From Chitinophagaceae bacterium (GTDB lineage: Bacteria; Bacteroidota; Bacteroidia; Chitinophagales; Chitinophagaceae), in contig CANBQT010000002.1 in assembly GCA_947371755.1 (NCBI GenBank), positions 106,110 through 170,109 on the forward strand: 64,000 nucleotides of DNA, written 5' to 3'. Made by a program: the position numbers and the translations under genes. Below, piece by piece: positions 36,279 through 45,901 of this stretch (positions are counted from its first letter, which is position 1; each line of letters starts with the position of its first letter). The notes beneath the pieces are model-generated. The model did not search any database and was not told the DNA's origin. It saw only the letters and a list, made by a program, of their open reading frames with translations.

Positions 36279-38693
36279 TTATTTGAGACCCATCTTCCAA
36301 CTTAATAGATTACTTGCTCCAAAACTGATGAGCAGGATAGTTATACTACTCGCAGGCATTAAAATTGCCGCCACCATTGGCGATAAATTACCACTTACCG
36401 CAAACGATTCGCCGACGATATTATATAAAATGGAAACAATGAATGCAGTCCATACCAGCACTTTATTTGCTTTACACAATAATAAAAACTGATGGAAACG
36501 GGGTAGCATGGAAGCTTCTAAAATCACATCACTTGCCGGGGTAAAAGTGGCAGTATTTTCAGTAATTGCTATTCCTACATCTGCTTGCTTTAATGCACCC
36601 GCATCATTTAAACCATCGCCCACCATCATCACTTTTTTACCAGATGCTTGGATCATTTTGATAGCTTCTAATTTATCTTCTGGTTTTTGATGAAATAAGA
36701 TAGGAGTATCCTTACCTAATAATTGTTCTAGATATTCTTTTTCTCCTGCATTATCACCACTAAGTATGGATATAGGATAACCAAGTTTACGAAGGCGTGT
36801 CATTAATGCAGGAACCTGCTCACGATAATGATTTCTAAAACCAAATCTGCCTTGCACTATGCCATTCACAGAAACAAAAACAGCTGAATCCAATGCACTA
36901 CCCTGCTCGGCTTTTTTTACATAAAATGCAGAACCCAATTTCAAATGTTCTCCCTCAACAGTGCCCTCAATTCCTTTACCTGGTATTTCCTTGAAATCAT
37001 GTATATGAATATTCTGATGATCCCCTTGCTTGGCCCAAACTGTAATGGCTTTACTCATGGGATGGGTAGAGTGAGATGCTAATACTGAGATTTTTCTTTT
37101 AATCGATTCACTCAAGGTTTCACCTTCATAATTAATATCCTGATATCTTCCTGTAGTTAGCGTTCCTGTTTTATCAAAAACAATATAGTTGATATTCGCT
37201 ATGTCCTCTATTGTCTGGGCATTTCTAAGATAAAACTGATTTCTTCCAAGTCGTCTCAAGATATTTCCATTGGTATAAGTATTGCTTAATAAAAGCGAAC
37301 ATGGACAAGCAACAATTAAAACGGAAGTAACTACATGCCCAATTTTTGTCGGATCAATTATCCACCAATAGATGGCTGCAGAAATTGCAATGGCAAATAA
37401 AATCCAGGTGAAATAACGACTCAATAGATGCACAAAGGAACGCTCTTCATCATTTCTATCACGTTGTAATTCTGAACGATTCCAAAGCTTTGTCAAATAA
37501 CTTTGAGATACTTCTTTTATCACCAGAATTTCAATATTGCTACCAATTTGTTTACCCCCGGCATACACAATTTCACCCATCTCTTTTTCTACCGGAATGG
37601 ATTCACCTGTTACAAAACTATAATCGATTAATGCTTTCCCTCTCGTTAAAATTCCGTCTGCCGGAATTAGTTCCTGATGATGTATCAATAGTGTGTCATC
37701 TAAAACAATATCGGGCAGGGCAACAGATTCTGTTTGTTCGTTTTTGATCCTTGTAACTGCAATAGGAAAATAGGCAGTATAATCTCGTTCAAAACTCAGT
37801 TGCTGATAAGTTTTATCTTGTAAAACCCGGCCGATTAACATGAAGAATACAATTCCAGTCATAGAATCAAAATAACCCGCCCCAGTTCCACTTAACACTT
37901 CATACAAACTTCTTCCAAAGGCCACAATCACAGCCAGAACAATCGGCGCGTCAATATTTAAAAACCCGTGTTTTAAACTTTTCCAGGCACTGATATAAAA
38001 TTCAGAAGAACTATAAAAAAATACAGGCAAACTCAGAATGATATTCATGTATCTGAAAGTACCCTGTAAAAACACTTCCTGAGAATCTATGCCGAGATAT
38101 TCCGGAAAACTAAACAACATGATATTCGCAAAACAAAATCCTGCCACACCTAACTTATAGATCTTAGTCATATTAAGATTAGGGCGTTGCTGTTTTAAGT
38201 CTTTAAAACTGATATAAGGTTCATATCCAATGGATGCTAGCAATTCAGCGACCTCTCGCATTGAAACATGTTCATGATTGAATACGATATCTGCTTCTTT
38301 TCGTTCAAAATTTACTTTCGATCCAATTACATGTTCGTTCAGTCTGTGCAAATTCTCTAATAGCCACAAACAGCTACTGCAGTGCATTTGAGGCAGATAG
38401 AAGTTCACATGCGTTTCCGTATCATTAGTAAAACTCAGTAAAGCGCTTTGAATTTTATGATCATCGAGAAAAGAAAATTTATCTTCTCTGATCTTTATCC
38501 GCTGATTGGTACCAGGATTATCACTGATGGTATAATAGTCACACATCCCCGTTTTATTCAAAATCTCAAATACCATTTTGCAACCATCACAACAAAAATG
38601 TTTGTCGTGTGCAATGATAGTTTTCTCATCGCAGTCTTCACCACAATGATAACATTGTACTTTCGATTTTTGCGAAACAGATATTTCAGACAT
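36279..38693 (-). CDS. ccoI: Copper-translocating P1B-type ATPase, CcoI/FixI-like
   Basis: The 804-residue pump exports copper needed for cbb3 oxidase. It starts with a Cys-rich metal-binding region (C14, C17, C21, C34, C35, C38) and then an HMA domain with MHCSSC at 103-108. The membrane CPC motif is 463-465, the phosphorylation site Asp507 lies in DKTGTLT, and the hinge is GDGLNDAGAL. Its position next to ccoS supports CcoI over a detoxifying CopA. It ends 130 bp before ccoS. The gap holds the Crp/Fnr-type box, so the operon downstream may be regulated separately. Confidence 0.92.
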   Translation of the reverse strand: MSEISVSQKSKVQCYHCGEDCDEKTIIAHDKHFCCDGCKMVFEILNKTGMCDYYTISDNPGTNQRIKIREDKFSFLDDHKIQSALLSFTNDTETHVNFYLPQMHCSSCLWLLENLHRLNEHVIGSKVNFERKEADIVFNHEHVSMREVAELLASIGYEPYISFKDLKQQRPNLNMTKIYKLGVAGFCFANIMLFSFPEYLGIDSQEVFLQGTFRYMNIILSLPVFFYSSSEFYISAWKSLKHGFLNIDAPIVLAVIVAFGRSLYEVLSGTGAGYFDSMTGIVFFMLIGRVLQDKTYQQLSFERDYTAYFPIAVTRIKNEQTESVALPDIVLDDTLLIHHQELIPADGILTRGKALIDYSFVTGESIPVEKEMGEIVYAGGKQIGSNIEILVIKEVSQSYLTKLWNRSELQRDRNDEERSFVHLLSRYFTWILFAIAISAAIYWWIIDPTKIGHVVTSVLIVACPCSLLLSNTYTNGNILRRLGRNQFYLRNAQTIEDIANINYIVFDKTGTLTTGRYQDINYEGETLSESIKRKISVLASHSTHPMSKAITVWAKQGDHQNIHIHDFKEIPGKGIEGTVEGEHLKLGSAFYVKKAEQGSALDSAVFVSVNGIVQGRFGFRNHYREQVPALMTRLRKLGYPISILSGDNAGEKEYLEQLLGKDTPILFHQKPEDKLEAIKMIQASGKKVMMVGDGLNDAGALKQADVGIAITENTATFTPASDVILEASMLPRFHQFLLLCKANKVLVWTAFIVSILYNIVGESFAVSGNLSPMVAAILMPASSITILLISFGASNLLSWKMGLK

Positions 38694-38746
38694 GGAATAA
38701 ATTTACTTTAAATTACTGAGTGATCCCAGATAATACGTTGAAGAAA

Positions 38747-39274
38747 TCAATGGTTAGATTTACTAGTAATTTTGGGATATAGCAAGCTGCCCTCCAAGTG
38801 AATCCATTGATATATTTTACTCTCTAATTGAAACATTTCATTGACACATTCCTTCCAGTCTTTATGCCAGGATGGTTGGATATTATAATCCTGCAACAAA
38901 TGCCTTAATTTCTGAAGTAAATTGGTTATAACCTGCTGTCGTTGATGAATAGATTCTAGAGCTGAAGGTTGTAAAAAATGATTAGCTTCTTTACTTGTTT
39001 TATTCTTTGAATTCTTCTTAATGGCAGGAAAAATAATACCAGATTCTTTTAAGAAAAAATGTCGAATCTCATCATTCAATTTCATAAAAATTAAATGCAC
39101 TAATTCAGACAATGGAATAGATATATCCTTGCCAAAATGGTTAGACAAAACGAAGCTTTCGATTTTACGACATGAATCAGAAATGGAAGGATGATAATCC
39201 TTCAAAATAAGTGCACATAACCCTTCTGGGGTTAGCAACTCGTTTGAAACAGTATCGTTTTGATTGGTTAACAT
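38747..39274 (-). CDS. Hemerythrin/RIC-like di-iron protein
   Basis: The 175-residue all-helical protein resembles RIC/YtfE/ScdA proteins, which repair iron centres after nitric-oxide or oxidative damage. Candidate iron ligands are His28 (DYHP), His72 and Glu77 (RHFFLKESGIIFP), His110 and the characteristic His159/Glu161 pair in IHLEGSLLYP, which matches HLEN-LFP of YtfE. The ScdA N-terminal domain is missing. It lies 53 bp upstream of ccoI on the same strand and behind a Crp/Fnr-type box, so a low-oxygen or NO response is likely. Confidence 0.8.
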   Translation of the reverse strand: MLTNQNDTVSNELLTPEGLCALILKDYHPSISDSCRKIESFVLSNHFGKDISIPLSELVHLIFMKLNDEIRHFFLKESGIIFPAIKKNSKNKTSKEANHFLQPSALESIHQRQQVITNLLQKLRHLLQDYNIQPSWHKDWKECVNEMFQLESKIYQWIHLEGSLLYPKITSKSNH

Positions 39275-39321
39275 CTACCTCTATTTACGTGCAAGATATT
39301 CACGTATAGAGCTTTAGCAAA

Positions 39322-39356
39322 TGACAGTACTCAATAACATGCATGATTTTTGTCAT
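39322..39356 (-). promoter_or_regulatory. Crp/Fnr-type promoter module of the hemerythrin-like gene
   Basis: ATGATTTTTGTCAT (39343-39356) matches the box before ccoS. On the minus strand TACTGTCA (39329-39322) follows, 24 bp centre to centre, and the intervening ATTGAG is also shared. The gene start is about 75 bp beyond the box centre. Confidence 0.65.
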
Positions 39357-39379
39357 GTTTTTAAATGTCAATTCGCCCT

Positions 39380-40090
39380 TTAATCCTGTAGATTAGCCGT
39401 TTTGATGAGTTCTTTCTGGCGTAAGATTTTAATTTTTTTACCGTCCAATTCTACCATGCCATCTTTCTTGAATTCTGATAACAAGCGAATCGTAGATTCT
39501 GTTGCGGTTCCAACCAGATTAGCAATCTCTTCGCGTGATAAACGAACACTTAGTGTTACACCATCAGCTTCGAATCCATAGGTTTCTTTAATAAAAAGTA
39601 AAGTCTCAGCCAATCTTTCACGAATGGGCTTCTGTGCAAGATGAGTCAATTTTACTTCTGCTTTGTGTAACTCATCGCTCAATAATTTCATCATCTCAAA
39701 AGCTAACCCTGTATCATTCTTGAGTACACTGATAAATAATTCTTTGGGTATAAAACATACCTGAGTGTCTTCCAATGCAATAGCACTTGCACTATATCTT
39801 TCTCCACTTAACAAAGCGCGATATCCTAATACATCACCACCTCTTAATAAACGAATAATTTGCTCCTTCCCATCATCCCCTAAATGTGATAATTTAACCT
39901 TCCCATCATTGATACAATAAACACCAAATGGATAAGACCCTTCATTAAAAAGTGTTTGTCCCTTTTTGTAGATGTTACAAATTTTTTGTTCGTTTATCTC
40001 AGTGATAAATTCCTGTTTGGCTTTACAAAATACCGACGTGAAGCGTTGCGCACAGGACTGACAAGTAGTAGGATCATGAAAGTGGGTCAT
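39380..40090 (-). CDS. Crp/Fnr-family regulator with N-terminal cysteines
   Basis: The 236-residue protein has an N-terminal Cys set (Cys10, Cys13, Cys22, Cys38), a cyclic-nucleotide-binding-like barrel at about 40-150, and a winged helix at about 160-225. The recognition helix is TATESTIRLL, whose Glu and Arg match the Crp/Fnr residues that read TGA half-sites. Cysteines before the barrel suggest an oxygen-labile Fe-S cluster as in Fnr, though the spacing differs from E. coli Fnr. It sits beside the cco and hemerythrin genes and is the natural candidate to bind the nearby ATGAY-N4-RTCAT boxes. Confidence 0.88.
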   Translation of the reverse strand: MTHFHDPTTCQSCAQRFTSVFCKAKQEFITEINEQKICNIYKKGQTLFNEGSYPFGVYCINDGKVKLSHLGDDGKEQIIRLLRGGDVLGYRALLSGERYSASAIALEDTQVCFIPKELFISVLKNDTGLAFEMMKLLSDELHKAEVKLTHLAQKPIRERLAETLLFIKETYGFEADGVTLSVRLSREEIANLVGTATESTIRLLSEFKKDGMVELDGKKIKILRQKELIKTANLQD

Positions 40091-40114
40091 GAAGAATTAT
40101 TAAATTGTTAAAAC

Positions 40115-40149
40115 CAAGTATACTAAGTTCCGCATAAAATTGCACAAAA
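40115..40149 (-). promoter_or_regulatory. Promoter of the Crp/Fnr regulator gene
   Basis: On the minus strand TTTTG (40149-40145) is followed after 22 bp by TATACTTG (40122-40115), which matches TAnnTTTG except at one base. The start codon at 40090 is 25 bp beyond. Confidence 0.5.
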
Positions 40150-40365
40150 CAATCGATGTTTATAAAAAACATTGCCTATCCTAAACAATAATGCCGAAAC
40201 TGCAAGTTAGCCATTAAATGAATATTCAGGGCATTTATGTCATTTTACATGCATTTTCAGCATCTGAGTACAATTTAAAATATCAGTTGAAAATATCAAA
40301 AAATGTATATGATATTTTATTTATGCTTACTCCTATAAAGTTCCCTCCTTATTTTTACAATCATT

Positions 40366-41397
40366 ATGGCCTATTTTAACTGGAACGACACTGTAAACCT
40401 GCTCAAAAAAACAAGTTTACGGAGATTTTGGAATGCCTGCAAAGTTTACAGTAGTTACCAACTTACAAAGCTAAGAGGTAAGCCTATCCAATGGGGCTAC
40501 CCTATTTCCATCTCTTTTGAACCAACCACCTCTTGCAACCTCAGATGCCCTGAATGTCCGAGTGGATTGCGTGCTTTTACCCGTCCAACAGGCATGTTAG
40601 AACAAAACTTCTTTAAAAAAACGATTGACGAGATCTATCAAGATATCTTATATCTGATTTTTTATTTTCAGGGAGAACCATATTTAAATCCAGATTTCCT
40701 CGAAATGGTTAAATATGCCCATGAAAAAAAAATCTATACCGCCACCTCAACCAATGCGCATTACTTAACGGATGCCAAAGCAAAAGCTACTGTAGAAAGT
40801 GGATTAGATCGTTTGATCATTTCAATTGATGGAACAACGCAAGAAGTGTATGAACAATATCGTGTTGGTGGGAATCTGGAAAAAGTAATCGAGGGCGCTA
40901 AAAACATTGTAAAATGGAAAAAAGCCTTGAAAAGCAAAACTCCCTTTGTTTTCTTTCAATTTTTAGTAGTCAAACCTAATGAGCATCAGATCGAGTTAAT
41001 TAAAACACTGGGTGATGAAATCGGCATTGATCAGGTTCGATTTAAAACTGCCCAGGTATACGATTTCGAAAACGATCCGAATCAGTTAGTTCCTACCATC
41101 CAAAAATATAGCAGATATAAAATTGGAAAGGATGGTAAAAGACAAGTGAAAAGCGGTTTGAGTAACCATTGCTGGAGGCTTTGGCATGCCAATGTGATTA
41201 GTTGGGATGGCATGGTGGTGCCTTGTTGTTTCGATAAAGATGCATCGCATCAACTCGGAAACCTTCACAATCAAAGCTTTAAGGAAATTTGGAAGAGCAA
41301 AAATTACCATCAGTTTAGAAATAACTTAAGCAAGAGTCGAAAGAATATCGACATCTGCTCTAATTGTAGTGAGGGTTTATCTGTCTGGGAAGAATAA
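40366..41397 (+). CDS. Radical SAM protein with SPASM domain
   Basis: The 343-residue protein has a radical SAM cluster motif Cys57, Cys61, Cys64 (TSCNLRCPEC). Its C-terminal SPASM region is rich in cysteines (HCWRLWH, VVPCCFD and DICSNCSEG) and would hold one or two extra Fe-S clusters. Such proteins modify peptides, enzymes or carbohydrates; no peptide substrate gene is seen next to it. The family is common in Bacteroidota without a proven function. It is divergent from the Crp/Fnr gene and separated from it by 275 bp. Confidence 0.88.
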   Translation: MAYFNWNDTVNLLKKTSLRRFWNACKVYSSYQLTKLRGKPIQWGYPISISFEPTTSCNLRCPECPSGLRAFTRPTGMLEQNFFKKTIDEIYQDILYLIFYFQGEPYLNPDFLEMVKYAHEKKIYTATSTNAHYLTDAKAKATVESGLDRLIISIDGTTQEVYEQYRVGGNLEKVIEGAKNIVKWKKALKSKTPFVFFQFLVVKPNEHQIELIKTLGDEIGIDQVRFKTAQVYDFENDPNQLVPTIQKYSRYKIGKDGKRQVKSGLSNHCWRLWHANVISWDGMVVPCCFDKDASHQLGNLHNQSFKEIWKSKNYHQFRNNLSKSRKNIDICSNCSEGLSVWEE

Positions 41398-41462
41398 ATG
41401 TTAAAACGACGCTTTTCCTAAAAATTCTTTCTAAATTTTAATGTTTTTTTAATTTTCCCCTT

Positions 41463-41470
41463 TAGCTTTG
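41463..41470 (+). promoter_or_regulatory. Promoter -7 box of the MarR gene
   Basis: TAGCTTTG is an exact TAnnTTTG match, 46 bp before the MarR start. Confidence 0.5.
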
Positions 41471-41516
41471 CACACGAAACGTATTTCTCAATAGAAATAC
41501 CCGGACATAATTTAGC

Positions 41517-41966
41517 ATGGGAATAGAAAAAGATATCAACCAGTATCAGTTCAGAAACAACTATCAGAAGGCTGAGGTAAATCTCATCTACACTTGTAAT
41601 TGGATCAATGAAAAGTTGAAGCAAATTATCGACCAGGCCGATATCACTACCCAACAATATAATATTTTACGAATTCTTAGAGGAAGCAAAGGTCCCATCA
41701 GTACTTTACAAATTCGGGATCGCATGTTAGATAAAATGAGCGATACCAGTAGAATTGTGGATCGTTTAGTGAAAAAAGGTTTAGCAGAAAAAACAACTTG
41801 CATTTCAGATAAACGCTTAGTTGACATTTGTATTTCTGAGAAAGGTCTCGCTTTGTTAGAACTTCTTGATGGTCGAAATTCAGATATCGACAATATCATG
41901 CGCAATCTTACGGAAGAAGAAGCTGTACAACTTAGTTTTTTACTTGACAAGGTTCGGGAGAAATAA
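41517..41966 (+). CDS. MarR-family transcriptional regulator
   Basis: The 149-residue protein has the MarR winged-helix fold at about 30-120, with ITTQQYNILRILRG, KMSDTSRIVDRLVKKGLAEK and the wing SDKRLVDICISEKG. It probably acts as a dimer repressor responding to a small ligand or redox cue. No divergent partner is present. The next gene, a GHL10 hydrolase, starts 84 bp downstream on the same strand and may be regulated with it. Confidence 0.9.
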   Translation: MGIEKDINQYQFRNNYQKAEVNLIYTCNWINEKLKQIIDQADITTQQYNILRILRGSKGPISTLQIRDRMLDKMSDTSRIVDRLVKKGLAEKTTCISDKRLVDICISEKGLALLELLDGRNSDIDNIMRNLTEEEAVQLSFLLDKVREK

Positions 41967-42050
41967 TGCAGCACATGTGCATTACCAATGACTATTACAA
42001 ATTCCATCCACATTTTTTTTTGCCTAAGAACATAAGGCTAATTTCGTAGC

Positions 42051-43532
42051 ATGAAGCTTAAACTTGTGTTCAGCCTTTTATTATTGGGCTGTATTTATTC
42101 CATATCAGGCATCACCCAAGCACCGCGTAATTACGAATTCAGAGCAGTTTGGGTGGCCACTGTTGACAATATTGATTGGCCCAGTTCGAAGTATTTATCT
42201 GTTGCAGAACAAAAATCTGAATTCATTAAGCTGTTGGATATGCATCAGCAAAATGGGATGAATGCTGTAATTGTTCAAATCAGACCAGCCGGAGATGCTT
42301 TGTATCCTTCAAAATACGAACCCTGGAGTGAATACTTAACGGGTCAACAAGGTAAAGCCCCCAGCCCTTTTTATGATCCTTTAGAATTTATGATTAAAGA
42401 AACACATAATCGTGGATTGGAATTTCATGCCTGGTTAAATCCTTATCGTGCAGTATTTAATATGCGCACATCATCAGTATCTCCAACGCACTTAACACAA
42501 ACTCACCCTGAATGGTTTTTAGTGTACGGCGGTAAAAAATATTTCAATCCAGCTTTACCAGAAGTTAGACAACATACCGCTAATGTGGTAAAAGATATTC
42601 TCACCCGATATGATATAGATGCCATTCATATGGACGATTATTTCTACCCTTATCGTATTGCAGGAAAAGAATTTCCGGACCAACAATCTTATTTACAATA
42701 TGGGAAAGGCACCAATAAAGAAAATTGGCGTAGAAGTAATTGTGATAGCATCATCAAATTATTATATGAGACTATTAGAAGCACCAACCCGCGGGTAAAA
42801 TTTGGAATCAGTCCATTTGGAATCTGGCGAAATAAAAGCCAGGATCCAATGGGAAGTGACACAAGAGGGGGACAAACCAATTACGACGATCTTTATGCAG
42901 ATATTTTATTATGGCTTGAAAAGGGATGGATCGATTATGTGGTACCACAATTGTATTGGGAAAGGGGGCATAAATTAGCAGATTATGACACCTTACTTGA
43001 TTGGTGGAACCAACATACATATGGGAAACAACTGTTTATTGGTCATGGATTTTATAGGGTTGGTAGCAACCCCGCATGGAGAAGAACTGACGAGATCCCA
43101 AAACAAATAGAGGCTTTAAGAAAATATAATACAACTCAGGGTAGTGTATATTTTAATAGCAAAGTTTTCGAAAAAAATCCACTTGGTTGGAATGATACGC
43201 TAAGAAGTAATTATTATTATTATCCAGCACTGGTTCCTCCTATGCCATGGATTGATGATGCCATTCCAACACAACCTACAGTTACAAGATTACAAAACGG
43301 ATTCATAGAACTCACTAATAACGGTCCTGAGAGAATCAAATCATTTGGCGTATTTGTACTTGATTCTGGTGTAGAATTAAAGCTTGCAAATGCACAATTG
43401 GTTCAGATAATTGTGTCAGACAAAACCGCCCGCTTTGATTTAAACAATGTTCCTGATATAGAAGGCAAACGGGTTTGTGTGGCATCAGTAGATCGCAATA
43501 ATAATGTGAGTCAGTTGTTAGAATTAAAATGA
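42051..43532 (+). CDS. Secreted GHL10 (family-10-like) glycoside hydrolase
   Basis: The 493-residue protein has a signal peptide (about 1-23). A GHL10/DUF187 TIM-barrel domain covers about 27-360, with FRAVWVATVDNIDWPS at its start and IHMDDYFYPYR in the strand-4 region, where the Asp residues are likely catalytic. A small C-terminal domain rich in strands follows (about 400-493). Characterised relatives act on peptidoglycan-like or cell-surface glycans. LLLGC at 10-14 is a weak lipobox, so a lipoprotein cannot be excluded. It ends directly against the convergent kup gene. Confidence 0.9.
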   Translation: MKLKLVFSLLLLGCIYSISGITQAPRNYEFRAVWVATVDNIDWPSSKYLSVAEQKSEFIKLLDMHQQNGMNAVIVQIRPAGDALYPSKYEPWSEYLTGQQGKAPSPFYDPLEFMIKETHNRGLEFHAWLNPYRAVFNMRTSSVSPTHLTQTHPEWFLVYGGKKYFNPALPEVRQHTANVVKDILTRYDIDAIHMDDYFYPYRIAGKEFPDQQSYLQYGKGTNKENWRRSNCDSIIKLLYETIRSTNPRVKFGISPFGIWRNKSQDPMGSDTRGGQTNYDDLYADILLWLEKGWIDYVVPQLYWERGHKLADYDTLLDWWNQHTYGKQLFIGHGFYRVGSNPAWRRTDEIPKQIEALRKYNTTQGSVYFNSKVFEKNPLGWNDTLRSNYYYYPALVPPMPWIDDAIPTQPTVTRLQNGFIELTNNGPERIKSFGVFVLDSGVELKLANAQLVQIIVSDKTARFDLNNVPDIEGKRVCVASVDRNNNVSQLLELK

Positions 43533-45512
43533 TTAGACATTCTTATTAATCAATGGCAGTTTTGCTTTAGTACTGATTAATAATGGAACTTTTTCTATTA
43601 CTGTAACTGCAGTGTCCAAACCAAATGCTTTTTGATCAGATTGAGAAAGATTCTTGATGGTAAAATAAGTATCCATGATAAATCCTTCTTTCAACCTAAA
43701 ATCATTTTCTACAGAGAGGAATGGTTCAATAATAACATAAGTAATATCGGCATGGAAAGTATTCGGATCAAGGCTTTCGTATTTATTTTCAACATAAATA
43801 GCTTTTTGAGTATACATCTCTTGCATTACTTTCTTAAACAATAAGTTTACTCTAGGCTGCACCCTAAAACCCAAGTTAAAATCAATCCTTATAATTTTTC
43901 CTTTTACAACTTCTTTAGTTCTATATTCCATTGTATATGGATTGTCGGAACGATTGATATGTACAAACCAATACACTTCTGCTCTTTTGGGTTTACGATG
44001 TAGAATAGAGTGCATAATCCTTCTTTCTATTTCTCCTTCGAAATCTGCTTTGGTTAAATAAACCAAATGGGTGGCATATTTAGGGAAATCTTTATCAGTG
44101 CTAAGTGCTACAAGCCTTGGAACATAATCTGATAGTTTTACAAATTGCAAATACCTATTTGTAATCTTTCTTGCACGATACCATATAATCATGATAAAAA
44201 CTAAGAGCATATCAAATAGCAAGAATAGCCAGCGATCCTTAATTTTCGCAACATTTGCAATAAAAAAGGAAATCTCAACTGTTGCAAATACCATCATGAC
44301 CATTGCAACAAAAACTTTTTTCCATTTCTTTACGCGCCTCAGATAAACAAACATCAATGATGTTGTCATCATCATTGTAATCGTTATAAAAAAACCATAT
44401 GCTGCTTCCATGTGTTCACTCTTCCTAAAGTAATACATCATACTTACACAACCAATCCATAAGAACCAGTTTAAACTTGGAATATATATTTGTCCTTTTA
44501 CATCAGATGGAAATTTAATAGCTACCCTTGGCCAACAATTCATACTAATTGCTTCACTGATTAATGTAAAAGAACCACTAATCAATGCCTGACTCGCAAT
44601 AATAGTTGCGAGAGTTGCGATTCCTACTCCTACCAATAAAAACCAATGAGGCATTAGTTCATAAAAAGGATTTAATCCATTTAACTTATCACTATGCTGA
44701 GCAAGAAGCCATGCGCCCTGCCCCATATAATTAATGATCAAAGCAGTTTTTACAAAAATCCAGCTGACCTGAATATTTTTTCTACCGCAATGTCCTAAAT
44801 CACTATACAATGCTTCAGCACCAGTTGTACATAAGAACACCGCACCTAATAACCAGAAACCTTGAGGATAATTCACTAATAAATCAAAGGCATAATAGGG
44901 ATTTAATGCTTTCAAAATTTCGGGAGTATGTTGAATTTGAATTGCTCCTAAAATTAAAATCATACTAAACCAAACTAGCATAATTGGTCCAAATGCAAAG
45001 CCCATCACCTTAGTACCAAATCGTTGGAAGAAAAACAGCAGCGAAATAATTCCTATCACAATACTTACTGTCAAATTATTTCCTGGTACAATAATGTTTT
45101 CTAATCCATGTATGCCCCCTAAACCTTCAATGGCAGAGGAAACAGAAATGGGTGGCGTAATAATACCATCTGCCAGCAGTGTTGCCGCACCAATGATGGC
45201 TGGGATATATAACCATTTTACATATCGTCTAACCAAGGCATATAAAGAAAATATACCTCCTTCTCCACGGTTATCTGCTTTTAAAGTAAGAAATACATAT
45301 TTGAAAGTGGTCTGCAATGTTAATGTCCAAATTACACAGGAAATTCCTCCATAAACAAGTTGTTCGGTGATCTGCCTTTGACCAATGATAGATCTGAATA
45401 CATAGAGTGGAGATGTACCAATGTCGCCATAAATAATTCCTAAAGTAACCAATAAACCTGCAACACTAATTTTACTCAATTGGCTGTGACCAGCATGATT
45501 TTCCGAAGACAT
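43533..45512 (-). CDS. kup: Kup-type potassium transporter
   Basis: The 659-residue protein begins with GLLVTLGIIYGDIGTSPLYVF, the hallmark of KUP/HAK potassium-proton symporters. It has about twelve membrane helices up to residue 430 and a C-terminal cytosolic domain. It takes up potassium, particularly when other systems are limiting. A TATATTTA -7 box lies on the minus strand at 45544-45537. The stop codon abuts that of the convergent GHL10 gene with no space between. Confidence 0.94.
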   Translation of the reverse strand: MSSENHAGHSQLSKISVAGLLVTLGIIYGDIGTSPLYVFRSIIGQRQITEQLVYGGISCVIWTLTLQTTFKYVFLTLKADNRGEGGIFSLYALVRRYVKWLYIPAIIGAATLLADGIITPPISVSSAIEGLGGIHGLENIIVPGNNLTVSIVIGIISLLFFFQRFGTKVMGFAFGPIMLVWFSMILILGAIQIQHTPEILKALNPYYAFDLLVNYPQGFWLLGAVFLCTTGAEALYSDLGHCGRKNIQVSWIFVKTALIINYMGQGAWLLAQHSDKLNGLNPFYELMPHWFLLVGVGIATLATIIASQALISGSFTLISEAISMNCWPRVAIKFPSDVKGQIYIPSLNWFLWIGCVSMMYYFRKSEHMEAAYGFFITITMMMTTSLMFVYLRRVKKWKKVFVAMVMMVFATVEISFFIANVAKIKDRWLFLLFDMLLVFIMIIWYRARKITNRYLQFVKLSDYVPRLVALSTDKDFPKYATHLVYLTKADFEGEIERRIMHSILHRKPKRAEVYWFVHINRSDNPYTMEYRTKEVVKGKIIRIDFNLGFRVQPRVNLLFKKVMQEMYTQKAIYVENKYESLDPNTFHADITYVIIEPFLSVENDFRLKEGFIMDTYFTIKNLSQSDQKAFGLDTAVTVIEKVPLLISTKAKLPLINKNV

Positions 45513-45901
45513 TAACGATTGTTTTGATTCGAATAATAAATATAGCAGTAACGGTGAATGATAGGAATGAGGGATGCAATAGCATCAAAAGATTGAAACC
45601 ATTCGTTACAAATCGTTAGAGAAAGTAAATTTAAACGCAAGAATGTATAAACTTTCTTTTCTGATAAAACTTAAGGGGAATTTAATGATGCAAACGTTTG
45701 AAATGAGCCAATAAAAATATCATTTGAATAACTAATCTAAAGCGAAACTCCTTACACAAGAAATGAATCTAATATCACTTCTTCAATTTCATTAATCCCT
45801 TTTAAAATAGCGAACATTTGATGATATTCAAATGTGGATGACCAGAAAGTACCAGTAGATTTTTCTTGCCTTTGGGAAATTTTTAATATTTAAACAGAAA
45901 A
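45513..45901. other. 389-bp gap upstream of kup, with two dyads
   Basis: No credible ORF is seen. It holds the kup promoter region. One dyad is GATGC-AATA-GCATC (45573-45586), centred about 39 bp upstream of the kup -7 box. The other is ACATTTGA-N6-TCAAATGT (45814-45835), close to the end of the SRPBCC gene. The first could be an operator; the second could be a 3' hairpin or a binding site. Confidence 0.45.

Noticed and set aside
36202..36492. 96-codon plus-strand ORF
   Set aside because: It overlaps the C-terminal coding region of the copper ATPase and the Crp/Fnr box; it is a shadow frame.
40237..40250. ATGTCATTTTACAT as a fourth Crp/Fnr box
   Set aside because: Only the outer four bases of each arm are symmetric, and the TGA/TCA core is not kept in both halves; it is also more than 100 bp from either gene start.
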